Assembly (NCBI RefSeq): GCF_003312915.1
Contig: NZ_CP030261.1
Location: 2,914,001 to 2,978,000, forward strand
Reading direction: 5' to 3'
Length of the DNA stretch: 64,000 bases
Source of the DNA: Flavobacterium fluviale
GTDB lineage: Bacteria > Bacteroidota > Bacteroidia > Flavobacteriales > Flavobacteriaceae
Under the pieces are notes generated by a model. The model ran no database searches, was not told the origin of the DNA, and worked only from the letters and a program-made list of their open reading frames with translations. Within the stretch, counting starts at the first letter, position 1; every line of letters begins with the position of its first letter. The translations under genes and the position numbers were made by a program. Below are positions 17,665-26,763 of the stretch, piece after piece.

Positions 17665-19182
17665 TTATTTTAGATCTGGCTGGTAAATTTTAACTGTTCC
17701 ATCGCCTTCGCTGCTAACTACAAGTAAGCTTCTTTTTGTAGGACTTTTCGATGCTGGAATAAATAATAATCCTTCAGGGGCATCTCCTGTTTTTACCGTT
17801 TGCAAATATTGCGGGGCGTTAGGATTAGTTACATCATAAGTCATAAATGCATCAGATCTCTCAAGTCCAACAAACAAAATATTTTGATTTCCCATTTTTG
17901 CGACATAAACAGCTTCTGGTTCAGAACCTTTATCGTCGCTTCGTTTGTCATCGTAGGTTCCCAGCTCATTAGCTTTTTTATCCAAATCATTTTTACTGTC
18001 ATAAACGATTTTTCCAGTGTTTCCGTTCCAAATAGAGAATGATCTTGCGCCAAAGCTTATCATTTCATCTAAATCCCCGTCACCATCTGTATCGCCCATA
18101 TCAGCAATAAGATTTAATCTTCCTAAATTAGTATCTAGTTTTAAAGTAGCGGCATCAGGGAAAACCGAAGCATCAAGTTTTAAACTTTTCATACGTTTAA
18201 TATCTGTATTGGCAGTATATTCTCTTGCGTCACCTTCATTTGCAGTAACAAAATAGGGAACATTATTAGCAGAAAAATGACTAATAGCATCTGGCATAAA
18301 CATTCCTTTTACTTTCCATGGATTAAAAGCAATTTTATCGTCGCTGTCGCTTACATCAATTGCATTTTCGGCAGTATTGAAATCTTTAAAACCTAAAGGA
18401 TAAATAGCAGTTATAGTTTTTGAAGTTAAATCAACTTTTGCAACACCATTGTTTTCTTGTAAGGTAACCCAGGCAGTTTTAGAATCATCAGAAATTGTGA
18501 TATATTCTGGTTCAATATCTTGAGCGAAGCTCTTAGCCGATTTTGAAATTCTAAATCCGTCTTTTGTTAATGTTGCAGCTTGACCGCTGAAAGAAGCGAA
18601 ATCTAAAGTTGTTACATTATAAGTGCTAGTTTCGATGATAGAAATCGTTCCGTTAGGATCTTGAGAATAATCTGTATTTGGTTCCCCTTCATTAGCAGTC
18701 ATAATATATTTTCCGTCTGGAGAAAAAGTAATCATGTCTGGCAAAGCTCCAACTGTAACTTGTTTGATTAAACTGTAATCTGAAGTATTAAAAACAACAA
18801 CTTTACCATTTCCTTGTTTATTTGCTGTAGATTCTAAAGCAACAGCTAATTTTCCGTCAAAAACAGAAACACTGTTTGCAGCTCCTTCATAAGATGTTAA
18901 ATCAATTTTTCCAATTTTTGTCGGTTTTGTTGGATCTGTAATATCAATAATGTCAATTTGGTTTACACCACTGTTGTTTACCGTAAACAATCTTTTTGTC
19001 TTTTCGCAGTAAGCAGAAATTTCAGCAGCAGCTTCACCGCCAATAGTAATAGAGCCAATTTCTTTAAAAGCTGCAGGGTTCTCGTTTACCACAACCTCAG
19101 GTTCGTTGTTTGTGTTCTCGTCATTATTACAGCCGGCCATTATTAAAAGCGCTGTAAGTAAAGAAATAGATAATTTTTTCAT
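17665..19182 (-). CDS. choice-of-anchor I family beta-propeller lipoprotein
   Basis: This 505-residue protein is built of repeated four-stranded blades (for example LFTVNNSGVNQIDIIDITDPTKP and DMITFSPDGKYIMTANEGEP), matching the choice-of-anchor I family. The N-terminus is a lipoprotein signal with lipobox IMAGC (cysteine about residue 18), followed by NNDEN, so it is membrane-anchored and probably surface-exposed. A calcium-loop-like segment DMGDTDGDGDLDEM lies in the middle. Related domains occur in secreted esterases and phosphatases, but no catalytic motif is visible here. Its function is unknown. Confidence 0.85.
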   Translation of the reverse strand: MKKLSISLLTALLIMAGCNNDENTNNEPEVVVNENPAAFKEIGSITIGGEAAAEISAYCEKTKRLFTVNNSGVNQIDIIDITDPTKPTKIGKIDLTSYEGAANSVSVFDGKLAVALESTANKQGNGKVVVFNTSDYSLIKQVTVGALPDMITFSPDGKYIMTANEGEPNTDYSQDPNGTISIIETSTYNVTTLDFASFSGQAATLTKDGFRISKSAKSFAQDIEPEYITISDDSKTAWVTLQENNGVAKVDLTSKTITAIYPLGFKDFNTAENAIDVSDSDDKIAFNPWKVKGMFMPDAISHFSANNVPYFVTANEGDAREYTANTDIKRMKSLKLDASVFPDAATLKLDTNLGRLNLIADMGDTDGDGDLDEMISFGARSFSIWNGNTGKIVYDSKNDLDKKANELGTYDDKRSDDKGSEPEAVYVAKMGNQNILFVGLERSDAFMTYDVTNPNAPQYLQTVKTGDAPEGLLFIPASKSPTKRSLLVVSSEGDGTVKIYQPDLK

Positions 19183-19202
19183 GTGTTAGTTTTTAGTTCC
19201 GG

Positions 19203-19230
19203 CAAAAGTAATTACAGCATTTCTGTTCAA
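19203..19230 (-). promoter_or_regulatory. promoter of the beta-propeller lipoprotein gene
   Basis: On the minus strand TTG (19230-19228) is followed after 17 bp by TACTTTTG (19210-19203), matching the -33/-7 pattern. Confidence 0.65.
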
Positions 19231-19333
19231 GATTAAGGATGTATTATTTAATCTTTAACTTAATTTTTGCAAGATATTTTTTGTGAAATATCAATCAATT
19301 TTAATCTACTGTTTTATAATCCTATCGAATGTT

Positions 19334-19341
19334 TATCTTTG
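19334..19341 (+). promoter_or_regulatory. -7 box of aguA
   Basis: TATCTTTG matches TAnnTTTG and lies 27 nt before the start codon. Confidence 0.55.
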
Positions 19342-19368
19342 TACACTTTCAAAAATTAGAACCTTTTT

Positions 19369-20409
19369 ATGTCAACAAATAATAGAAGATTTCCAGCAGA
19401 GTGGGAAAAGCAGCAAGGAATTGTATTATGTTTTCCGCATAATGGCAATGACTGGCCGGGAAAATATGAAGCTGTTCAATGGGCTTTTGTAGAATTCATT
19501 AAAAAAGTAGCCGCTTTTGAAACCGTTTTTTTGGTCGTAGCCGATGAAAAGCTAAAAGAAAAAGTTGCCGAAATGCTTGAAAGAGCTCGTGTTAATCTTC
19601 AAAATGTTTCTTTTATAATTCATAAAACCAACAGAAGCTGGATGCGTGATTCAGGACCAATTATCGTAAAAAATGGTCCTAAAAGAGAAGCTTTAAATTT
19701 CAATTTCAACGGTTGGGCAAAATATAAAAACTATCAGCTGGATAAATTTGTTCCAGGTAAAGTTGCTGATTTTATTGATGTTCCATTAACTCAGGTTACT
19801 TACAAAGGAAAACCAGTAATTGTAGAAGGAGGAGCTATTGATGTAAACGGAAGAGGAACTCTATTGACTTCTGAAGAATGCTTAATGCATCCAACAATCC
19901 AAGTTAGAAATCCTGGCTTTACTAAAGAAGATTACGAAGCAGTTTTTAAAGAATATCTCGGAGTTACCAATGTAATATGGCTTGGAGACGGAATAGAAGG
20001 TGACGATACACATGGACATATAGATGATTTATGCCGATTTGTAAACGAGGACACAATCGTCACTATAGTAGAAACAGATAAAAATGATTCTAACTATAAA
20101 CCTTTGCAAGATAACTTAAAACGTCTGCAAAATGCAAAATTAGAAAACGGAAAATCACCAGTTATTGTAGCATTACCAATGCCAAAACGTGTTGATTTTG
20201 AAGATTTAAGACTGCCTGCGAGTTACGCTAATTTCTTGATCCTGAATAATTGCGTTTTAGTTCCAACGTTTAACGACAGCAACGATCGTGTAGCTTTGAA
20301 TATACTTTCGGAATGTTTTCCAGACAGAGAAGTAATCGGAATCAGCTGTATCGATTTTATCTGGGGATTTGGAACTTTACATTGCTTAAGTCAGCAGATT
20401 CCTTTATAG
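19369..20409 (+). CDS. aguA: agmatine deiminase
   Basis: The enzyme hydrolyses agmatine to N-carbamoylputrescine and ammonia, feeding aguB in putrescine synthesis from arginine. It belongs to the peptidylarginine-deiminase-like fold. The family motif SWMRDSGP (residues about 88-95), the GDGIEGDDTHGHIDD segment and the nucleophile Cys339 in GFGTLHCLSQQIP are all present. Its 346 residues fit bacterial AguA. The gene is not adjacent to aguB but has its own -7 box. Close to the arginine cluster in this window, it links arginine synthesis to polyamine formation. Confidence 0.94.
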   Translation: MSTNNRRFPAEWEKQQGIVLCFPHNGNDWPGKYEAVQWAFVEFIKKVAAFETVFLVVADEKLKEKVAEMLERARVNLQNVSFIIHKTNRSWMRDSGPIIVKNGPKREALNFNFNGWAKYKNYQLDKFVPGKVADFIDVPLTQVTYKGKPVIVEGGAIDVNGRGTLLTSEECLMHPTIQVRNPGFTKEDYEAVFKEYLGVTNVIWLGDGIEGDDTHGHIDDLCRFVNEDTIVTIVETDKNDSNYKPLQDNLKRLQNAKLENGKSPVIVALPMPKRVDFEDLRLPASYANFLILNNCVLVPTFNDSNDRVALNILSECFPDREVIGISCIDFIWGFGTLHCLSQQIPL

Positions 20410-20515
20410 GAACAATTTTCTCAAAGGCACTGAGACGCAAAGTTGATTAGTTTTTGTCAGGCTGAGCGAAGTCGAAGCCCGCGCAAAGTTTGTACTCAAA
20501 GTGAAATAACATAAT
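20410..20515. repeat. dispersed intergenic sequence after aguA
   Basis: The region mixes CAAAG-type words (CTCAAAGGCACTGAGACGCAAAG) with the GC-rich phrase GGCTGAGCGAAGTCGAAGCC. From memory the latter is a common intergenic repeat in Bacteroidota genomes. No coding potential is seen. Confidence 0.5.
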
Positions 20516-20520
20516 AATCT

Positions 20521-20553
20521 AACCCGACAGGTTTTTAAAACGTGTCGGGTTTC
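20521..20553 (+). terminator. terminator downstream of aguA
   Basis: AACCCGACA (20521-20529) pairs with TGTCGGGTT (20543-20551), and TTT follows. Confidence 0.85.
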
Positions 20554-20606
20554 TTTATGTTTAATATTAAATGAAACATCAATAAATTATCGCGATATTC
20601 AAATAA

Positions 20607-20641
20607 AAAAAGCTTGTTAGAGCAAACTAACAAGCTTTTCT
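20607..20641 (-). terminator. terminator of fahA, usable in both directions
   Basis: AAAAGCTTGTTAG and CTAACAAGCTTTT form a 13-bp stem with a 6-nt loop. Confidence 0.88.
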
Positions 20642-20693
20642 ATATTATAGATGCGATCAACCATCAACCATTAACAATCAATGAGTTTTCTCT

Positions 20694-21977
20694 TCATGGT
20701 CTGATAAATGGAGGTAAAAGCTGACTGCAAACTTCTCCGAAGCCAATTCTCACTTCTGCATTTTCGCAGAAACCTCTAATGATTACAGTATCATTGTCTT
20801 CAATAAATTTACGCTCACTTCCGTCATTTAATTTCAACGGATTTTTGCCGCCCCATGTTAATTCCAACATAGAACCAAAACTATCAGGAGTTGGTCCAGA
20901 AATCGTTCCAGAGCCCATCATGTCACCAGAATTTACTCGGCATCCGTTAGACGTGTGGTGCGCCAGCTGCTGACTCATTGACCAGTATAAATATTTGAAA
21001 TTTGATCTTGAAATAACAGTTTCTTCTTGATCTTCAGGTTTTAGAGATACTTCTAAATGGATATCAAAAGCCTTTTTACCTTTAGTCTGTAAATAAGGAA
21101 GCGGTGATGGATCTTGTTTAGGTCCCTTTGTTCTAAAAGGTTCTAAAGCGTCCATAGTAACAATCCATGGAGAAATAGAAGTTGCAAAGTTTTTAGCCAA
21201 GAATGGCCCAAGCGGTACATACTCCCATTTCTGAATGTCACGTGCGCTCCAGTCGTTTAGTAAAACCATTCCGAAAATATAATCCTCAGCTTCGTAAGTG
21301 GGGATATTTTCTCCCATTACATTTACATCTGTAGTAATAAAAGCAGTTTCAAGCTCAAAATCTACTAAACGAGACGGACCAAAAACTGGATATTTTTCTC
21401 CAGCCGGCAGTGTTTGTCCCATTGGTCTGTGTACAGGAATTCCTGATGGGACAATCGTAGAACTTCTTCCGTGATATCCAACTGGAATATGAAGCCAGTT
21501 TGGCAATAAAGCATTTTCTGGATCGCGGAACATTTTTCCTACGTTTGTAGCATGTTCTTTACTAGAGTAGAAATCAGTATAATCACCAATTAAAACTGGT
21601 AATTGCATCTCTACATCTTCGATTTTAAATATAACAATATCTCGGTGTTTTGTTGAATCTCTTAGCTGTGGATTGTTTTCGTCGAAAATATCTGCGATGC
21701 GATTTCGCACTAGACGCCATGTTTTTTTTCCGTCAGAAATAAAATCATTCAGCGTATCCTGCATAAACATATCATCGGTTAAATCTATTCCTTCAAAATA
21801 GTTTAATTGTTGTAAAGCCCCTAAATCTATAGCGTAGTCGCCGATTCTTGTTCCTACTGTAACGACATTTTCTTTGGTAAGAAACACGCCAAAAGGAATA
21901 TTCTGAATTGGGAAGTCGCTATTTTCTGGCACTTCTAACCATGATTTTCTACTGGTGTCGTTGGCGGTTATAGGCAT
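20694..21977 (-). CDS. fahA: fumarylacetoacetase
   Basis: The enzyme hydrolyses 4-fumarylacetoacetate to fumarate and acetoacetate, the last step of tyrosine breakdown through homogentisate. The 427-residue protein has the N-terminal SH3-like domain (about 1-120) and the metal-binding FAH domain. Metal-binding DYTDFYSSKEHATNVG, GYHGRSSTIVPSG and FELETAFI, with NDWSARDIQKWEYVPLGPFLAKNFATS further on, are clear family motifs. No other homogentisate-pathway gene is in the window. It is divergent from glyA with a shared promoter region. Confidence 0.95.
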   Translation of the reverse strand: MPITANDTSRKSWLEVPENSDFPIQNIPFGVFLTKENVVTVGTRIGDYAIDLGALQQLNYFEGIDLTDDMFMQDTLNDFISDGKKTWRLVRNRIADIFDENNPQLRDSTKHRDIVIFKIEDVEMQLPVLIGDYTDFYSSKEHATNVGKMFRDPENALLPNWLHIPVGYHGRSSTIVPSGIPVHRPMGQTLPAGEKYPVFGPSRLVDFELETAFITTDVNVMGENIPTYEAEDYIFGMVLLNDWSARDIQKWEYVPLGPFLAKNFATSISPWIVTMDALEPFRTKGPKQDPSPLPYLQTKGKKAFDIHLEVSLKPEDQEETVISRSNFKYLYWSMSQQLAHHTSNGCRVNSGDMMGSGTISGPTPDSFGSMLELTWGGKNPLKLNDGSERKFIEDNDTVIIRGFCENAEVRIGFGEVCSQLLPPFIRP

Positions 21978-22012
21978 GTTTAATGTTAATTATTTGTTGA
22001 AAAATTACATGT

Positions 22013-22061
22013 CAAATATATCATAATCTAGCAGTTTGACAAACGTTTTTTTGTATTTTTG
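22013..22061. promoter_or_regulatory. overlapping divergent promoters of fahA and glyA
   Basis: On the minus strand TTTG (22043-22040) and TATATTTG (22020-22013) are 19 bp apart, giving the fahA promoter. On the plus strand TTTG (22035-22038) and TATTTTTG (22054-22061) are 15 bp apart, giving a tighter than usual glyA promoter. Both -33 boxes lie in the 9-bp palindrome TTTGACAAA (22035-22043). Confidence 0.65.
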
Positions 22062-22086
22062 CGTGAAATTAACGAAAAACAAAGAA

Positions 22087-23361
22087 ATGCAACGCGACGA
22101 ACAAATTTTTGATCTTATCCAAGAGGAGAAAGAAAGACAAATTCACGGACTAGAACTTATCGCTTCAGAAAATTTTGTAAGTGATGAAGTAATGCAGGCA
22201 GCTGGGTCTGTTTTAACTAATAAATATGCAGAGGGTTATCCTGGTAAAAGATACTACGGCGGTTGTGAAGTAGTTGACGTTATTGAGCAGATTGCTATTG
22301 ACAGAGCCAAAGAATTATTTGGAGCTGAATATGCAAACGTACAGCCTCATTCTGGTTCTCAGGCAAATACTGCTGTTTACCATGCGTGTCTAAATCCTGG
22401 TGATACTATTCTAGGTTTCGATTTATCTCACGGAGGTCACTTAACTCACGGTTCTCCTGTAAACTTCTCAGGTCGTTTATACCGTCCTGTTTTTTACGGA
22501 GTAGATGCTGAGACTGGTCGTTTAGATTATGATAAAATTCAAGAAATTGCAACAAAAGAACAGCCAAAATTAATTATCGCTGGAGCTTCGGCTTATTCTC
22601 GTGATATGGATTTTGCTCGTTTCAGACAAATTGCTGACAGCGTAGGAGCAATCTTATTTGCTGATATTTCTCACCCAGCAGGTCTTATTGCAAAAGGATT
22701 ATTAAGCGATCCAATTCCACATTGTCATATTGTTTCTACAACAACTCACAAAACATTACGTGGGCCACGCGGAGGTTTGATCTTAATGGGGAAAGATTTT
22801 GAAAACCCACAAGGGTTAAAAACTCCAAAAGGAGAAATCAGAATGATGTCTTCATTGTTAGATTTAGCTGTTTTCCCAGGAAACCAAGGTGGACCTTTAA
22901 TGCATATTATTGCTGCTAAAGCGGTTGCTTTTGGTGAAGCGCTTAAAGATGAGTTCTTTACTTACGCAATGCAATTACAAAAAAATGCAAATGCAATGGC
23001 TGATGCTTTCGTAAAAAGAGGTTATAATATTATCTCTGGCGGAACAGATAACCATATGATGCTTATTGACTTAAGAAATAAAAATATTTCTGGTAAAGAA
23101 GCTGAAAACGCATTAGTAAAAGCAGAAATTACAGTAAATAAAAACATGGTTCCTTTTGACGATAAATCTCCATTTATCACTTCTGGAATTCGTGTTGGAA
23201 CAGCTGCAATCACAACTCGTGGTTTAGTTGAAAAAGATATGGAAACTATTGTAGCGCTTATCGATAAAGTTCTTACTGATCATACAAACGAGGATCTTAT
23301 CGAAGAAGTTGCTGAAGAAGTAAACGAATTAATGAGCGAAAGACCAATTTTTGCATATTAA
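22087..23361 (+). CDS. glyA: serine hydroxymethyltransferase
   Basis: This PLP enzyme interconverts serine and glycine while charging tetrahydrofolate with a one-carbon unit. The 424-residue protein contains [18 protein letters not shown] near the N-terminus, [15 protein letters not shown], and the PLP-binding Lys222 in [14 protein letters not shown]. The start at 22087 ([18 protein letters not shown]) matches the family; the longer TTG frame opening at 22036 overlaps the promoter. It is followed by a word-repeat hairpin and then the miaE-like gene. Confidence 0.96.
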   Translation: MQRDEQIFDLIQEEKERQIHGLELIASENFVSDEVMQAAGSVLTNKYAEGYPGKRYYGGCEVVDVIEQIAIDRAKELFGAEYANVQPHSGSQANTAVYHACLNPGDTILGFDLSHGGHLTHGSPVNFSGRLYRPVFYGVDAETGRLDYDKIQEIATKEQPKLIIAGASAYSRDMDFARFRQIADSVGAILFADISHPAGLIAKGLLSDPIPHCHIVSTTTHKTLRGPRGGLILMGKDFENPQGLKTPKGEIRMMSSLLDLAVFPGNQGGPLMHIIAAKAVAFGEALKDEFFTYAMQLQKNANAMADAFVKRGYNIISGGTDNHMMLIDLRNKNISGKEAENALVKAEITVNKNMVPFDDKSPFITSGIRVGTAAITTRGLVEKDMETIVALIDKVLTDHTNEDLIEEVAEEVNELMSERPIFAY

Positions 23362-23364
23362 TTA

Positions 23365-23487
23365 GTTTAAAGTTTAAGGTTTCAAGTTTAAAGTTTTGTA
23401 ATGCGTAAATAAACGTATTATGAAACTTTAAACTTTTTTTCGTTTAGATAAGAAACTTGAAACCTGAAACAAAATAAACCTGAAACA
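23365..23487. repeat. GTTTAAA/GTTTCAA word-repeat hairpin between glyA and miaE
   Basis: The left block has AGTTTAAAGTTTAAGGTTTCAA words and the right block has GAAACTTTAAACTT followed by GAAACTTGAAACCTGAAAC words. AAGTTTAAAGTTT pairs with AAACTTTAAACTT. The element ends 11 nt before the next ATG. Confidence 0.75.
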
Positions 23488-23498
23488 AATTAAAAAAA

Positions 23499-24092
23499 AT
23501 GGGCGTACTAAGATTACAACTGCCAACTGACCCAAGATGGGTAAATATTGTTGAGAAAAACATAGAAGAAATCTTGACAGATCACGCGTGGTGCGAGCAG
23601 AAAGCAGCAACAAACGCGATTACAATTATTACAAACAATTCTGAACATCAAGATCTTGTTCAGGATTTATTGGCTTTAGCCAAAGAAGAAATCGATCATT
23701 TTGAACAGGTTCATAATATCATTATCAAAAGAGGATTAAAACTTGGTCGTGAGCGTAAAGATGATTACGTAAACGAATTATATCAATACATGAAAAGAAG
23801 CGGTGACGGAAGCCGTGTTTCTGGATTGGTAGAAAGATTATTATTCTCAGCAATGATCGAAGCTAGAAGCTGTGAACGTTTCAAAGTTCTTTCTGAGAAT
23901 ATTAAAGATGAAGAACTTGCGGTTTTCTATAGAGAATTAATGGAAAGCGAAGCCGGACATTATACAACTTTCATCACATACGCCCGTAAATACGGAAAAG
24001 GAATCGATGTTGAAAAACGCTGGAGAGAATGGCTGGAATTTGAAGAATCTATCATTACCAATTACGGAAAGGGAGAGACGATACACGGGTAG
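23499..24092 (+). CDS. miaE: tRNA-(ms2io6A)-hydroxylase-like di-iron protein
   Basis: MiaE is a ferritin-like di-iron monooxygenase that hydroxylates the isopentenyl group of ms2i6A37 in tRNA. The 197-residue protein has the expected four-helix-bundle ligand pattern: an early EQKAATNA helix, EEIDHFEQVH, the EARSCERF helix and ESEAGHYTTFI, giving two E-x-x-H-type sites. DPRWVNIVEKNIEEILTDHAWCE near the N-terminus matches the family. It stands downstream of glyA and could be co-transcribed. The enzymatic assignment is by family and not shown for this organism. Confidence 0.88.
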   Translation: MGVLRLQLPTDPRWVNIVEKNIEEILTDHAWCEQKAATNAITIITNNSEHQDLVQDLLALAKEEIDHFEQVHNIIIKRGLKLGRERKDDYVNELYQYMKRSGDGSRVSGLVERLLFSAMIEARSCERFKVLSENIKDEELAVFYRELMESEAGHYTTFITYARKYGKGIDVEKRWREWLEFEESIITNYGKGETIHG

Positions 24093-24101
24093 AGTTTTTT
24101 T

Positions 24102-24290
24102 GTTTCAGGTTTATTTTTGTTTCAAGTTTCAGGTTGATAAGCTTTGTGAATCTTTGTGAAATCTTAGAGGATCTCTGAAATAAAAAAAAACCGTGAAAAT
24201 CAGCTTTTTCGCGATAGCGAATCAGTTTTATCCGCGTAGTAATTTATGCGTTTAGATTTAATCTAAAACCTACAATCTAAATTCTAAAAT
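24102..24290. repeat. GTTTCAGG and AATCTAA word tracts after miaE
   Basis: GTTTCAGG, GTTTCAA and GTTTCAGG words lie at 24102-24133. TTTAGATTTAATCTAAA (24251-24267) is a 17-nt palindrome, followed by AATCTAAATTCTAAA words. Between them are GTGAATCTTTGTGAAATCTT-like direct repeats. No gene is seen in this 230-base gap. Confidence 0.6.
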
Positions 24291-24294
24291 TCCT

Positions 24295-24302
24295 TACATT
24301 TG
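24295..24302 (+). promoter_or_regulatory. -7 box of guaC
   Basis: TACATTTG matches TAnnTTTG, 22 nt before the start. No -33 box is clear because the upstream sequence is repeat. Confidence 0.45.
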
Positions 24303-24324
24303 AGAGTAACCAAAATCTTGAAAT

Positions 24325-25365
24325 ATGAGAATAGAAATGGATTTAAAGCTAGGCTTTAAAGATGTAATGTTTAGACCTAAAAGATCAACGCTCAAAAGCC
24401 GTTCTGAAGTTTCTTTAGAGCAAAATTTCAAGTTTTTGCACAGCACAGCATCTTGGACAGGAATTCCGATCATGGGTGCCAATATGGATACCGTTGGAAC
24501 TTTTGAAATAGCGAAAGTCTTAGCAGGAGAAAAGCTATTTACTGCAATTCATAAACACTATTCTCTGCAAGAATGGAATGAATTTTTGAAAAACGTAAAT
24601 CCAGATTTCTACGATTATATTGCTGTAAGCACAGGAACAGGAAAAGAAGATTTTGAAAAGATTGGAAAAGTAATAACAGCTAATCCGTTACTGAAATTTA
24701 TTTGCATCGATGTTGCAAACGGTTACTCGGAACATTTTGTTCAGTTTTTAAAGAAAACCCGTAAACAATATCTAGATAAAATCATTATTGCAGGAAATGT
24801 AGTGACGGGAGAAATGACCGAGGAACTACTTTTGGCAGGAGCTGATATTGTAAAAGTTGGAATTGGACCTGGTTCTGTTTGTACAACTCGTGTCAAAACT
24901 GGTGTTGGATACCCACAGTTATCGGCAATTATTGAATGTGCAGATGCGGCCCACGGTTTAGGCGGACATATTATCAGCGATGGCGGATGCACGACTCCCG
25001 GCGATGTTGCCAAAGCTTTTGGTGCTGGTGCTGACTTTGTAATGTTAGGAGGAATGCTTGCAGGACATAGTGAAAGCGGCGGAGAACTGATCGAAGTAAA
25101 AGGTGAAAAGTTCAAACAATTTTACGGAATGAGCTCTAAAACTGCAATGGATAAACATGCTGGTGGTGTAGCAGAATATAGAGCGAGTGAAGGAAAAACA
25201 GTTCAGGTTCCGTTTAAAGGAGACGTTATTCATACTGTTTTAGATATATTGGGAGGAATAAGAAGTACCTGTACTTACGTAGGAGCTTCAAGATTAAAAG
25301 AATTGACCAAACGAACGACTTTCATCCGCGTAAGCGAGCAAGAAAATCAAGTTTTTACAAAATAA
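24325..25365 (+). CDS. guaC: GMP reductase
   Basis: The enzyme reductively deaminates GMP to IMP with NADPH, returning guanine nucleotides to the adenine branch. The (beta/alpha)8 barrel of 346 residues includes the thioimidate cysteine Cys186 in [18 protein letters not shown], the same position as in the E. coli enzyme, and [27 protein letters not shown] for phosphate binding. The absence of a CBS insertion separates it from IMP dehydrogenase. ATG 24325 or 24337 could be the start. The next gene begins one base after its stop. Confidence 0.93.
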   Translation: MRIEMDLKLGFKDVMFRPKRSTLKSRSEVSLEQNFKFLHSTASWTGIPIMGANMDTVGTFEIAKVLAGEKLFTAIHKHYSLQEWNEFLKNVNPDFYDYIAVSTGTGKEDFEKIGKVITANPLLKFICIDVANGYSEHFVQFLKKTRKQYLDKIIIAGNVVTGEMTEELLLAGADIVKVGIGPGSVCTTRVKTGVGYPQLSAIIECADAAHGLGGHIISDGGCTTPGDVAKAFGAGADFVMLGGMLAGHSESGGELIEVKGEKFKQFYGMSSKTAMDKHAGGVAEYRASEGKTVQVPFKGDVIHTVLDILGGIRSTCTYVGASRLKELTKRTTFIRVSEQENQVFTK

Positions 25366-25366
25366 T

Positions 25367-25864
25367 ATGATTACAATTACCGAAGCATTTGTTGAAGATA
25401 TAGCGAAAATTCAAGAGATTGCAAATATAACTTGGCCAATTACTTATGGCGAAATTCTAACAAAAGAGCAGTTGGATTATATGCTTGATTTGATTTATTC
25501 TGATGAAGCATTATCAAAACAAATCCAGAATAAAGAGCAATTGTTTTATTTAATTTCAGATTCAGAATCCGTAATTGGTTTTATTGGAATTGAGCATAAT
25601 TATAAAAGCGAAGCGATTACCAAAATTCATAAAATCTATCTTCTACCAGAAACGCAAGGAAAAGGTTATGGTAAAATTGTTTTTGAAGAAATTGGAAAAA
25701 TGGCTTTAGAAAATAATTCTAATGAACTTTTATTAAATGTAAACCGATTTAATACGGCGTTGAATTTCTATAAAAAACTAGGTTTCGAAATCAAAGAAAC
25801 GGTTGATATAGAAATTGGAAATGGATATTTAATGGAGGATTATGTGATGGGGAAATTAATATAG
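25367..25864 (+). CDS. GNAT family N-acetyltransferase
   Basis: This 165-residue protein has the GNAT fold. The acetyl-CoA loop is read as KIYLLPETQGKGYGKIVFEEI (about residues 87-108), with the Q-x-x-G-x-G element, and the C-terminal strand pair is NRFNTALNFYKKLGFEIKET. The substrate is not predictable. It begins one base after guaC's stop, so it is almost certainly in the same transcript. Confidence 0.88.
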   Translation: MITITEAFVEDIAKIQEIANITWPITYGEILTKEQLDYMLDLIYSDEALSKQIQNKEQLFYLISDSESVIGFIGIEHNYKSEAITKIHKIYLLPETQGKGYGKIVFEEIGKMALENNSNELLLNVNRFNTALNFYKKLGFEIKETVDIEIGNGYLMEDYVMGKLI

Positions 25865-25881
25865 AGTTGATTTTCAACTTT

Positions 25882-26007
25882 TTTGTCTTTCCGATCCCGA
25901 GGCTTCGGGAGAGAAATAACACAAGTATTTCCGCAAAGTAAATAGCCAATCTTTGTCGAGTTTCGAGTGTGATTCCTCTACCGAAGCCTCGGGATAGGAA
26001 TGACAAA
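25882..26007. mobile_element. 126-bp MITE-like element with 27-bp terminal inverted repeats
   Basis: The arms at 25882-25908 and 25981-26007 are complementary at 25 of 27 positions. Each contains the core ATCCCGAGGCTTCGG. The central 72 bp carry no frame. No target duplication is visible. It fills the whole gap between two convergent genes. A transcript would form a very strong hairpin, so it may also stop transcription from both sides. Confidence 0.65.
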
Positions 26008-26026
26008 CTGTATATATTTGGCTCAT

Positions 26027-26605
26027 TCAACTCACAATCACATCATGTTTAAACAATAACCCTTTAACTTCTTTCAAAGAAAAAACAGCTTTTTTCAGTT
26101 TCGTTTTTGATGGATCAATCGTATAATTATAGCTTGTTTTAAAATCTGCTTTGTTGGCGATTGCTTTGTTGAATTCAGCGCGGTACAAATCGCAATTGTC
26201 AAAAATTACGCTAGTTAGATCTGCAGCCATAAAATCGACAGCAATTAAACTGCAATTGGTAAATGGAGTTCCTTTTAGTTTTAAAGTGTAGAATTTCGAG
26301 AAATCCAAAATGCAGTCATTAAAGCGAACTTCAAAAATTAATTTATCGCACATCGCAAAATTGACATCTTTAATTTCGCAGTGATTGAAAGTTACGGTTC
26401 TAAAGGCAACGTAATTAATTTTGGCTTCAGTAAAAATGCAGTCGTTAAAAACGCAGTCAATAAAAGTTACTGCTAGAAAAGTGCAAGCAGAGAAGTTACA
26501 ATTATTAAAAACACAGCATTCAAAATCCTTAAAATTAAGATCGTCTTTGGCGTAAATAATCGTATTGTATTCTTTATCAAGAAAATATTCGCTTTCTTTT
26601 TTCAA
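26027..26605 (-). CDS. pentapeptide-repeat protein
   Basis: This 192-residue protein consists largely of pentapeptide repeats of the form [C/A]-[N/D]-F-x-x (for example NNCNFSACTFLAVTFIDCVFNDCIF and VIFDNCDLYRAEFNKA). These fold as a right-handed quadrilateral beta-helix. The repeat is unusually rich in cysteine at the corner position. Some relatives (Qnr, MfpA) bind DNA gyrase, but nothing here proves that role. The C-terminal 30 residues leave the repeat (KTKLKKAVFSLKEVKGLLFKH). It has no signal peptide and is cytoplasmic. Confidence 0.85.
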   Translation of the reverse strand: MKKESEYFLDKEYNTIIYAKDDLNFKDFECCVFNNCNFSACTFLAVTFIDCVFNDCIFTEAKINYVAFRTVTFNHCEIKDVNFAMCDKLIFEVRFNDCILDFSKFYTLKLKGTPFTNCSLIAVDFMAADLTSVIFDNCDLYRAEFNKAIANKADFKTSYNYTIDPSKTKLKKAVFSLKEVKGLLFKHDVIVS

Positions 26606-26763
26606 CTCTTTTCTATAATTATTTGAGAGTGAAAAGATAATAATTTAGAATAAAATATTCTGAATAAATCATAAATCATTTTGATTTCAATTCCATTTTT
26701 AATCCATAATTTGATGTAGCTTTACGCTTAATTTTTTAAGTAAAAACAGATCAATTTTATTAT

